A DNA stretch of 35,405 bases from Gemmatimonadota bacterium (lineage in GTDB: Bacteria > Gemmatimonadota > Gemmatimonadetes > Palauibacterales > Palauibacteraceae). The DNA lies in NCBI GenBank assembly GCA_027295155.1, contig JAPULH010000038.1, positions 1 through 35,405 of the forward strand, given 5' to 3'. Below the pieces are notes generated by a model. The model ran no database searches, was not told the DNA's origin, and saw only the letters and a list, made by a program, of their open reading frames with translations. Below, one piece after another: positions 25,940 to 34,173 of this stretch (position 1 is the first letter of the stretch; every line of letters begins with the position of its first letter). The position numbers were made by a program, and so were the translations under genes.

Positions 25940-27430
25940 TCATTCATCCACCCGTGCCAGCCGATCGGCTCCCGAGATCCGGACCAGCCACCGGTTGAGC
26001 GCGAGGAACGCAGCGATGGCCACGCTCCACTGCACGAGCACGCTCCCCACGTTGAAGGTCGAGAAAGGCGTGAACGTCGCCGCGAGATCGGATGGGTTCA
26101 CTGCCTGCCAGAGCCACCACCCCATGAGGACGACCGCCTGCAGCGCCACGAGAGGTATCGCGACGTTCCACCAGCGGCCGATTCTCAGGTCGCAGCCCTC
26201 CGTATTAACCACTCGCTCCCTGAATCGGTCCACCCCGTAACGGATCACGGCGAACGCGAAGAAGAAGCCCGACAGCATGAGTCCGACGCCCCACACCCAG
26301 TCCTGGTTCCGAAACACGTCGGGCCACAGCGCCGAGGGAAGGCCGAGAAGAAAGCCCAATGTCCCGACCACCAGAATGGCCCGGGTACGCGCCACTCCGG
26401 CGTCCCGGAGCACCCTCGAGGCCAGCTCGATCATCGCGATGAGGCTGCTCCAGGCCGCGAACACGAGCGCCAGGAAGAAGAGGACCATGAAGACGCGGCC
26501 CGCCGGCATTCGGCCGAAAAGCTGCGGCACCCAGACGAACGTCAGTCCCTCGTTTCCGGCTCCCACGATCCGGTCCGCGGCCTCCGGCATGATCGCAAAC
26601 ACCGTGCACAGCACCATAACACCGGCGAGGAGCGAGACCGAGTTGTTGCCAAAGCCGAGGAGAAAGGCGTTCAGCGTCGTGTCCTCGCGCTCCCTCAGAT
26701 AGACCGCGTACGCCACGATGAGCCCCCAACCGGCGCCCGTGTCCCAGGCGTTCTGCGTGAGCGCCTCCAACCACACTCGCGCGGTGAGCAGATCCCCCCA
26801 CTTCGGCAGAAAGAGGAACTCGAGCCCCGCCGACGCACCCGGGAGGGTGACGGCGCGCAGAGCAAGGACGACGATGAGCACCAGGAGGCTCGGTATCAGC
26901 ACGCGCGCCGCACGCTCGATTCCGCGCACCCCTCTCACCACGACCAGCACTCCCAGCGTCATGGCGACCGCGTGGGTGGCCACCGCCGTTCCGGAGCCTA
27001 CATACCCCGACCAGAAGGCCTCCGCCTTCGCCGGCGATTCCATCGGGATCGATCCCGTGAGGGAGCCCCAGAGGTAGCGGACCGTCCACCCCATCACGAC
27101 GGAGTAGTAGAACATGATGGCCGTAGCGGTGAACGCGACCCACGCTCCCATCCAGGCGAAGCGCGGACCTGCCACCCTGACGAACGACCCGATCGGCCCG
27201 AGCCGCGTGCTCTTCCCCATCGCGAACTCGACGAGGATCAGCGGGACGGACCAGAGGAGGAGAAAGACGACCCAGGCCACCAGAAAGGAACCGCCCCCGT
27301 TGGAGGCAGCCACGCGCGGGAAGCGCCAGATGTTCCCCGTCCCGACCGCCATGCCCAGCATGACGAGCATGGTCCCCCAGCGGGAAGAGAAGACGGGCCT
27401 TTCCTCCGTCAAATCTCGCCTCCGCGCCAC
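25940..27430 (-). CDS. Neurotransmitter:sodium symporter (NSS/SNF) family transporter
   Basis: RWGTMLVMLGMAVGTGNIWRFPRVAASNGGGSFLVAW, multiple TM segments, AWDTGAGWGLIVAYAVY. Confidence 0.92.
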   Translation of the reverse strand: MARRRDLTEERPVFSSRWGTMLVMLGMAVGTGNIWRFPRVAASNGGGSFLVAWVVFLLLWSVPLILVEFAMGKSTRLGPIGSFVRVAGPRFAWMGAWVAFTATAIMFYYSVVMGWTVRYLWGSLTGSIPMESPAKAEAFWSGYVGSGTAVATHAVAMTLGVLVVVRGVRGIERAARVLIPSLLVLIVVLALRAVTLPGASAGLEFLFLPKWGDLLTARVWLEALTQNAWDTGAGWGLIVAYAVYLREREDTTLNAFLLGFGNNSVSLLAGVMVLCTVFAIMPEAADRIVGAGNEGLTFVWVPQLFGRMPAGRVFMVLFFLALVFAAWSSLIAMIELASRVLRDAGVARTRAILVVGTLGFLLGLPSALWPDVFRNQDWVWGVGLMLSGFFFAFAVIRYGVDRFRERVVNTEGCDLRIGRWWNVAIPLVALQAVVLMGWWLWQAVNPSDLAATFTPFSTFNVGSVLVQWSVAIAAFLALNRWLVRISGADRLARVDE

Positions 27431-28401
27431 CGGCTCGCGTCCTCACGCTCCCCGGCGATCCAGGCCAGGACCGCGTGGTTGAACGCCCCCGGCATCGACA
27501 CGTGGGAACAATGTCCTGTCTCAGGGATCTCCACGCAGTGCGCCCCGGGGACCCCTGCCAGCATCTCCTCCCACCACCCCGGCGGCATGTAGGAATCCCG
27601 GGGTCCCCGCACCACCAGCATCGGCACCCGGATCCGCGGCAGCTCCAACCGGAGATCGACATCCCGGAAGAGGTCGACCCGCCGCTTCGACACCGCCGAC
27701 GGCACCGTGCGAGGCCCGGTCCAGAGGGCGTACTCGATGATGTTCGCCCGCCCCGGCGAGTTGTCGAAGATCCACACCCCGGCGCGGCTCCACACGTCGG
27801 AGAGAAGCCGAGCCGCATCCGTCGGGAGATAGCGGGTCGCCAGCTGCGCCAGCGGGATGAGGCCAGTGCGGTTCAGGCCCATGTGCTCGATCGTCATGTG
27901 GGTCAGCGAGTTAACCACGACGAGGCCGGTGACGCGCTCGGGGTAGCGGGTCGCCAGCCGAATGGCGATCGCCCCTCCGAGGCTCTGGCCGACCACGAGG
28001 GCGGACTCGACCCCCCGTTCCTCCATCAGCTCCGCGACGTCGTCGGCGAGCCGGTCGAACGTGTCTTCCGGCGAGAAGCAGTCCCGCACATCCGCGACGA
28101 TCACGCGATGGCAGCGTGCGAAAGACGGCAGCTGGTATCGGAACGTCTCCTTCATTCCGTCGGCGCCGGGGATCATGACAACAGCAACGCCGGCGCCGAC
28201 GTCGAGATAGCTAACCTCCGCTCCGTCCGAGTAGATCATCCGGCGCGACCGGTAGGGAACCCCGTCCGGACCCCGAACCGGCGGCCGCCGCAGCCTCGCG
28301 TTGCGGCGCCTCACCCAGGCCGTGTAGCCCGCAGCCAGCAACGCCAGCCCGGCCGAGACCCTTCCAGCGGAGGATGCCCGGCTGCGGCTCACGGCGCCCA
28401 A
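27409..28401 (-). CDS. alpha/beta hydrolase with N-terminal hydrophobic anchor
   Basis: VVGQSLGGAIAIRLATRYPERVTGLVVVNS; ETGHCSHVSMP. Confidence 0.85.
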   Translation of the reverse strand: MGAVSRSRASSAGRVSAGLALLAAGYTAWVRRRNARLRRPPVRGPDGVPYRSRRMIYSDGAEVSYLDVGAGVAVVMIPGADGMKETFRYQLPSFARCHRVIVADVRDCFSPEDTFDRLADDVAELMEERGVESALVVGQSLGGAIAIRLATRYPERVTGLVVVNSLTHMTIEHMGLNRTGLIPLAQLATRYLPTDAARLLSDVWSRAGVWIFDNSPGRANIIEYALWTGPRTVPSAVSKRRVDLFRDVDLRLELPRIRVPMLVVRGPRDSYMPPGWWEEMLAGVPGAHCVEIPETGHCSHVSMPGAFNHAVLAWIAGEREDASRWRGGEI

Positions 28402-28404
28402 CCG

Positions 28405-29892
28405 TCAGTCGAGCTGAGCACCCAGGGACGAGAGCAGCGGCTCGGGATCCAGCCGCCTGCCGAAGCGCTCGGCCAGCTCACCGGCGTTCTCGCTCGCTCC
28501 CTGCTCGAACAGCTCGCGCAGGAAGAGGCCCGCGCGAGGATTCCTGAACCAGTCCTCATCGTACCGCTCCCTCAACTCGGCGGAGAGGATCGCCCCCAGC
28601 ATCCATCCCCTGAGTCGGCGGCCTGCCGCGAAGTCCCCCTCGGCATGCTCCAGGAAGGTCCGCGCATCATAGCGTACGCCGGTCGCCGCGCGCATCGATT
28701 CCGCATAGCGAAAGCGAAGCTCCGTGGGGTGATCGCTCTCGGCCAACTCCAGCTCGTAGATGAGGGTGGCCGCATCCCGCCGCAGCGCCTGAAGATCCAG
28801 GAACGCAGCGAGTCGCAGGTACCCGTCCAGCCCCTCACCCGCGAGCCCCGTTCTCATCCGCACCCACGGCCGTACGCTGACCAGTCGCGCGAACACCCGG
28901 CCGAACGCCCTCGGCAACGACGCATCCCCCAGGCAGCGATACTCGAAGGGGAGCTCCGGCGAGGTGTAGGCGGCGTGAAGCCCTCCTCCGAGCGCCCGCA
29001 GGAGACCCTGGCAGTCGGCCCGTCCGCCGGCCGGCGACAGGCAGACAATCACCTGGGCAGGCACTCGCACCGCCGCGAAGAAGGCCCGGGCGCGCTTCAG
29101 CGGCCGCGCCTCCAGGTCCAGCGTCAAACGACCCTCCGCCTCCAGAGGGACGCTCTGTGCCGAGAGGTCGCGCTCCACACAGGCCAGCACCTCCCCCGTC
29201 TTGAACTCGGCGTCCAGCCACTCCATGCGCCGGAGCCTGCTCATGTCGGATCTCATCGCCTCTGCAGGCGACAGATCGAGCCACCGACCGAAGTGGTAGG
29301 CCAGCAGTTCCTGAAACGCGTCCTCCGTCTCGTCCAGCACGTGTCTCGCTGGGCGCGCCAGGGCCCTGAGGCTGAAGCCGGCGACGCGTGAGCTGGCCTC
29401 CACGTACCGGCCGTATCCCAGCCCCTCCGCCGCCTGCCGCACACGGTAGTTCCGATCCAGCAGCAGCGGCGTGACCTCCTCGAGCTCCTGATTTCGCCGC
29501 TCCTCCAGCTGGAGCGCCATCGCCCGCTCGCTGTTCTGCAGCAAGGCAGGAATGCCCGTCAGCGGCAGCTCGCTGCCCTCCACATCCAGGGTCGTGGTGC
29601 TCTCCCAGGCGTACAGCTCGTCGTCCAGCGCCGCACGAGCTTGCGCGATGTGCCGGCTGCCGAGCCACTCGAGCAGGTAGCGGAGTCGCCGCTCCTCATC
29701 CCCGGTCGCCTCTGCCAGCCGTCGTTCCACGACCGGCATGGCGGACGACATGTCGAGCAACGGTTCGGACTCGTAGATCGCGGCGAGCTCGGGCCGCGTC
29801 TTCAGGCCCGCTTCCGCCCGGTAGCGTTCCTCGGTGGCACGCGCCAGAAGGCGCTCCGCTCGCATGCGGAGCTCGTCCAGGGTGAGGCTCAA
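28405..29892 (-). CDS. Catalytically degenerate M3-peptidase-fold protein (pseudopeptidase)
   Basis: TTG start 29892; LLRALGGGLHAAYTSPELPFEYRCLGDASLPRAF aligns with the M3-type pattern HEAGHALHxAxTxPxLPFEYRxLGDNSVTE but lacks HExxH and the downstream Glu. Confidence 0.6.
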   Translation of the reverse strand: MSLTLDELRMRAERLLARATEERYRAEAGLKTRPELAAIYESEPLLDMSSAMPVVERRLAEATGDEERRLRYLLEWLGSRHIAQARAALDDELYAWESTTTLDVEGSELPLTGIPALLQNSERAMALQLEERRNQELEEVTPLLLDRNYRVRQAAEGLGYGRYVEASSRVAGFSLRALARPARHVLDETEDAFQELLAYHFGRWLDLSPAEAMRSDMSRLRRMEWLDAEFKTGEVLACVERDLSAQSVPLEAEGRLTLDLEARPLKRARAFFAAVRVPAQVIVCLSPAGGRADCQGLLRALGGGLHAAYTSPELPFEYRCLGDASLPRAFGRVFARLVSVRPWVRMRTGLAGEGLDGYLRLAAFLDLQALRRDAATLIYELELAESDHPTELRFRYAESMRAATGVRYDARTFLEHAEGDFAAGRRLRGWMLGAILSAELRERYDEDWFRNPRAGLFLRELFEQGASENAGELAERFGRRLDPEPLLSSLGAQLD

Positions 29893-29914
29893 GCGGCAGC
29901 GAAGCGGGTGGAGG

Positions 29915-31258
29915 TCATAGCGGGTCCGCCTCCAGCGCGGCCTGGAGGTGTTGCCGTAACCCCGCGATCGGAACACGCTCCTGCCGCAGGGTGTCACGGT
30001 CGCGCACCGTGACGCTCTCGTCCTCCAGGGTCACACCGTCAATCGTTATGCAGTACGGCGTGCCGGCTTCGTCCTGCCTGCGATACCGGCGGCCGATGGA
30101 ACCGGTTTCGTCGTAGAAGACGGGGAGGGACTCCCGCAACGAATCGGCCACCCGCCTCGCCACCTCCGGCATCCCGTCCTTCTTCACCAGCGGGAACACG
30201 GCGGCCTTGATCGGAGCGAGGTGGGGATGCAGGTGGAGGAGCACCCGCTTCTCGCCTTCGATCTCCTCTTCGGCATAGGCGTCGGCCAGGACCACCAGCA
30301 GCGTCCGGTCGAGACCGGCCGACGTCTCGATCACGTACGGAAGGAAGCGGTCGCCGCTGGCGGGATCGAAGTACTCGAGCTTCTTTCCGGAGAACTCCTG
30401 GTGGCGCGACAGGTCGAAATCGGTCCGGTTGTGGATTCCCTCGAACTCCTGCCAGCCGAACGGGAAGTGATACTGGATGTCGAACGCCGCCTTGGCGTAG
30501 TGCGCCAACTCGTCTGCTCCGTGCTCGTGGAAGCGCAGGCGCTCCGGCGTGATGCCGAGCCGGCGCACCCAATCCATGCGGCGCTCCATCCAGGCCTTGA
30601 ACCACTCCGCATCCGTGCCCGGCTTGACGAAGTACTGCATCTCCATCTGCTCGAACTCGCGGGTGCGGAAGATGAAGTTGCCGGGCGTGATCTCGTTTCG
30701 GAACGCCTTCCCGACCTGGGCGATCCCGAACGGGATTTTCTGACGGGCCGTCTCGTTCACGTTCCGAAAGTTGACGTAGATCCCCTGGGCGGTCTCCGGC
30801 CTGAGGTAGGCCACGGCACCCTCGTCTTCCACCGGGCCCATGAACGTCTTGAACATCAGGTTGAACTGGCGAGGTTCGGTAAAGGTGCCTGACATGCCGC
30901 AGGAGGGACACTGGACGCCCTCCAGCTCGTCGGCGCGAAAGCGCCGGTGGCAATTGCGGCACTCGACCAGCGGATCCGTGAACCCCTCGACGTGGCCGCT
31001 CGCCTCCCACACGCGGGAGTTCATGAGGATGCCGGCGTCCAGGCCCTCGATGTCCGCGCGCCGGTGCACCATCTCCCGCCACCATGCCTGGCGGAGGTTG
31101 TTCTTCAGCTCCACCCCGAGGGGACCGTAGTCGTAGACGGATCCGACCCCGCCGTAGATCTCGGAGGATTGAAAGACGAAGCCGCGCCGCTTGCACAGCG
31201 ACGTCAGCTTGTTCATCAGGTCGGGCGGGTGCCCGCTCTCGCTCTCGCCGTTCGCCAT
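29915..31258 (-). CDS. glyS: Glycyl-tRNA synthetase (class II, single-chain)
   Basis: [60 protein letters not shown] 31258. Confidence 0.95.
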   Translation of the reverse strand: MANGESESGHPPDLMNKLTSLCKRRGFVFQSSEIYGGVGSVYDYGPLGVELKNNLRQAWWREMVHRRADIEGLDAGILMNSRVWEASGHVEGFTDPLVECRNCHRRFRADELEGVQCPSCGMSGTFTEPRQFNLMFKTFMGPVEDEGAVAYLRPETAQGIYVNFRNVNETARQKIPFGIAQVGKAFRNEITPGNFIFRTREFEQMEMQYFVKPGTDAEWFKAWMERRMDWVRRLGITPERLRFHEHGADELAHYAKAAFDIQYHFPFGWQEFEGIHNRTDFDLSRHQEFSGKKLEYFDPASGDRFLPYVIETSAGLDRTLLVVLADAYAEEEIEGEKRVLLHLHPHLAPIKAAVFPLVKKDGMPEVARRVADSLRESLPVFYDETGSIGRRYRRQDEAGTPYCITIDGVTLEDESVTVRDRDTLRQERVPIAGLRQHLQAALEADPL

Positions 31259-31308
31259 ATCCCCGAGATGGTAGCTCGCGCTCGCTCCGAGCGGCAAGAA
31301 AGCCGGGC

Positions 31309-31336
31309 TTGGCGGGCCGACCGAGAAGCTTACTAT
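31309..31336 (+). promoter_or_regulatory. Candidate promoter with leaderless spacing to the GDPD start codon
   Basis: TTGGCG (31309-31314), 16-bp spacer, TACTAT (31331-31336), then 5 nt to ATG at 31342. Confidence 0.4.
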
Positions 31337-31341
31337 ACTGC

Positions 31342-32154
31342 ATGAGCTTCGGCCCCGGATCGTCCCTTCGCGTGATCGGACACCGCGGCGCCGCGGGCGT
31401 GGCTCCCGAGAACACGCTGCCCGCGCTGCGCCACGCGGTGGCAGTCGGCGCGCATGCGGTGGAGTTCGACATCCGCTGCACGGGGGACGGGCAGCTCGTG
31501 GTTCTCCATGATCCCGGTGTGGACCGGACTACCGACGGCTCCGGTCGAATCGACGAGATGACGCTGCCCGAAGTCCGGGAGCTGGACGCGGGCTACCGTT
31601 TCACGCCGGACCGGGGACGCACCTTTCCCTTTCGAGGGCGCGGCGTCCGGATTCCGACGCTGGATGAGGCGTTCGCGGGGATCGGCGATCTCCCGGCGGT
31701 GGTGGAGATCAAGTCCGCTCGCGCCGGCGACGTGCTCCCGGCGTGGCTGGAAGGGAGGGACGTCGCGCACCGCATGCTTCTCGGCTCCTTCTCGCGGCGG
31801 GCCCTGAGGCCGTCGGCCGATCGGGTGGGGCGGAGCAGCGCGAGCGAGGAGGAGCTGCGGCCCTACGTGCTGCTCGGGAAGATCGGGCTCGCGGGCGCGG
31901 CCGTGCCGGCGGCGGAGGCCGTGATGGTGCCGGAGCGCTACCGCGGCTTCCGCATCGTCACGCGTCGCTTCGTCCGGCGTGCGCACAGGGACGGACTGGG
32001 CGTTTTCGTTTGGACCGTAAACCGTCCCGACGCGATGCGGAGGCTGTGGGAGTGGGGCGTGGACGGCCTGATCTCGGATAACCCGGCGCGTGCGCTCCGG
32101 ATCCTGTGGGAACGGATCGCCGGCGGCGCGCCGGATGAACGCCAGCATGAATGA
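31342..32154 (+). CDS. Glycerophosphodiester phosphodiesterase
   Basis: [87 protein letters not shown]. Confidence 0.92.
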   Translation: MSFGPGSSLRVIGHRGAAGVAPENTLPALRHAVAVGAHAVEFDIRCTGDGQLVVLHDPGVDRTTDGSGRIDEMTLPEVRELDAGYRFTPDRGRTFPFRGRGVRIPTLDEAFAGIGDLPAVVEIKSARAGDVLPAWLEGRDVAHRMLLGSFSRRALRPSADRVGRSSASEEELRPYVLLGKIGLAGAAVPAAEAVMVPERYRGFRIVTRRFVRRAHRDGLGVFVWTVNRPDAMRRLWEWGVDGLISDNPARALRILWERIAGGAPDERQHE

Positions 32155-32202
32155 ACCGATGTGCGCCAGCATGAACCACCAGCCGAATAACCGAATGCCC
32201 GG

Positions 32203-33384
32203 ATGAGTGCCCGCACCATCCTTCACGTGGACATGGACGCGTTCTTCGCGGCGGTCGAGCTCCGCGAGAATCCTCGGCTTGCCGGCCGGCCTGTCGTCGT
32301 GGGAGCGGACCCCAGGAGAGGCCGCGGCCGCGGGGTGGTGGCGGCAGCGAGCTACGAGGCGCGGGAGTACGGCATCCACTCGGCCATGCCGATCGCCGAA
32401 GCGTATCGTCGCTGTCCGCATGCCGCCTACCTGCGGCCGCGTGGTTCCCTGTACGGAGCCGTTTCCCGGCGCATCTTCGCCATGCTCGAGCGGTACACGG
32501 AGATCGTCGAGCCGCTCAGCATCGACGAGGCCTTTCTGGACGTGACCGCCAGCGAGGCCCTGTTCGGCGACGGCGCGGCGATCGCCCGCGCCATCAAGAA
32601 GGAGATCCTGGAGCAGGAATCGCTCACGGCCTCGGTGGGCGTCGCCTCCTCGAAATTCATCGCCAAGCTGGCCAGCGATCTCCAGAAGCCCGACGGGCTC
32701 GTCCAGGTACGGCCGGGCTCCGAGCGCCGGTTCCTCGCGCCTCTCGAGATCGAGCGCCTCTGGGGCGCCGGGCCGAAGACCCTCGAACACCTCCACCGTC
32801 TGGGGATCCGGACGTTCGGCGACATGGAGCGCCTGGAGCTGGACGAGCTGATCCGGGCGTTCGGGAAGGTGAACGGCCGGCGGTTCCATCGACTGTGCCG
32901 TGGCCTGGACGACAGGCCCGTTCTCCCGGATCGGGAGCGCAAGTCGCTCGGGAAGGAGATCACCTTCGAGGCGGACGTGATGGATCGGCGCGTGGTGGAG
33001 CGCACGCTCCTGCGGCTATGCGAGCAGGTGGCGGCGGCGCTCCGCCGGAAGGATCTTGCGGGGACCACCGTGACGGTGAAGCTGCGGTGGCAAGGCTTCG
33101 ACACGGTGACGCGCCAGGCAACCCTTGCGCGGCCCGTCGACACCTTCGAGGGCATCTGGCCCGTAGCGGTGCGCCTCCTTCGGATCGCGGACCGAAAGAA
33201 GCGGAGGGTCCGGCTGGTCGGCGTCACCCTGTCGGGCCTGCACCGATCCGGCGCCGGTCAGCTCTCGCTCTTCGAAGCCGGGGAGCGTCCCGATCGTCGT
33301 GTGGCAAGCGCGATCGACGCTCTGAGGCTGCGCTTCGGCCGCCGTGCCGTCACCCGTGCCGCCCTGTTGGAAGAGGATAGCTGA
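32203..33384 (+). CDS. dinB: DNA polymerase IV (Y-family)
   Basis: ILHVDMDAFFAAVE, VVAAASYEAREYGIHSAMP, SIDEAFLDVT; clamp-binding QLSLF near C-terminus. Confidence 0.95.
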   Translation: MSARTILHVDMDAFFAAVELRENPRLAGRPVVVGADPRRGRGRGVVAAASYEAREYGIHSAMPIAEAYRRCPHAAYLRPRGSLYGAVSRRIFAMLERYTEIVEPLSIDEAFLDVTASEALFGDGAAIARAIKKEILEQESLTASVGVASSKFIAKLASDLQKPDGLVQVRPGSERRFLAPLEIERLWGAGPKTLEHLHRLGIRTFGDMERLELDELIRAFGKVNGRRFHRLCRGLDDRPVLPDRERKSLGKEITFEADVMDRRVVERTLLRLCEQVAAALRRKDLAGTTVTVKLRWQGFDTVTRQATLARPVDTFEGIWPVAVRLLRIADRKKRRVRLVGVTLSGLHRSGAGQLSLFEAGERPDRRVASAIDALRLRFGRRAVTRAALLEEDS

Positions 33385-33974
33385 TGAGCGATATCCCGTC
33401 GCGCGAGGAAGCCGTCGCGATCGTCCACGAGTTCACGACCAACGAGAACCTCCGCAAGCACATGTACGCGGTGGAGGCCGCGATGCGGGCGTACGCGCGC
33501 AAGTACGGGGAGGATGAGGACCGGTGGGGCGTCACAGGCCTGCTTCACGACTTCGACTACGAGCGCTGGCCGAACCGGGAGCGTGACCCGACGCAGGGAC
33601 ATCCGTCGGCCGGCTCCGCCGTTCTCGAGGAGCGGGGAGTGCCCGAGGACGTCCGGCGGGCGATTCTCTCCCACGCAGAGTACACCGGGGTGGAGCCGGC
33701 GACCCGCATGGAGCGCTCCCTGCGAGCGGTGGACGAGCTCACGGGCTTCCTGGTCGCGTGCTCCCTCGTTCGTCCGCACGGGATCATGGACCTCGAGCCG
33801 AAGTCCGTGAAGAAGAAGATGAAGGATCGCTCCTTCGCCGCGGCGGTGGACCGGGACGCGATGCGAGAGGCCGCGGAAGCGATCGACGAGGAGATGAGCG
33901 ACCACACCCGGTTCGTGATCGGGGCCATGCGGGAGATCGCCGGCGAGCTCGGTCTGGAGGGGACGCCCGCTTGA
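33384..33974 (+). CDS. HD-domain hydrolase
   Basis: NLRKHMYAVEAAMRAYARKYGEDEDRWGVTGLLHDFDYERWPN...ILSHAEYTG; start overlaps dinB stop. Confidence 0.88.
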   Translation: MSDIPSREEAVAIVHEFTTNENLRKHMYAVEAAMRAYARKYGEDEDRWGVTGLLHDFDYERWPNRERDPTQGHPSAGSAVLEERGVPEDVRRAILSHAEYTGVEPATRMERSLRAVDELTGFLVACSLVRPHGIMDLEPKSVKKKMKDRSFAAAVDRDAMREAAEAIDEEMSDHTRFVIGAMREIAGELGLEGTPA

Positions 33975-33990
33975 CCGCATTATTCACGAC

Positions 33991-34113
33991 ATGACAGCGA
34001 GCGCCGTCATCACCATGATGCTGATCCTCGGCTTCGTCTGGGGCGGACTGGGCCTCATCCTCGTCACCGCCGTGCGGCGAGAGCGTGCCAAGCAGGTCGC
34101 TGATAAACCCTAG
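33991..34113 (+). CDS. MetS-like methionine/alanine importer small subunit (40 aa)
   Basis: ORF not in supplied track: MTASAVITMMLILGFVWGGLGLILVTAVRRERAKQVADKP; single TM helix with SA-x2-MM...VWGGL pattern of NSS small subunits. Confidence 0.65.
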   Translation: MTASAVITMMLILGFVWGGLGLILVTAVRRERAKQVADKP

Positions 34114-34117
34114 TGGC
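34090..34117 (+). repeat. Dispersed short repeat, copy C
   Basis: aagcaggtcgctgataaaccctagtggc; 24/28 identical to copy A; overlaps the 3' end of the MetS-like ORF and supplies its TAG. Confidence 0.6.
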
Positions 34118-34173
34118 ATCGGCGCGACAGGACGAAGCAGGCCGAGGTCCACATTGATGGAGTGCGATCCGAG

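Noticed and set aside
25730-29391. 620-aa and 638-aa plus-strand ORFs opposite NSS, hydrolase and M3-like genes
   Set aside because: Shadow ORFs; amino-acid composition is non-biological (RRH/EE-rich) and opposing genes are strongly supported.
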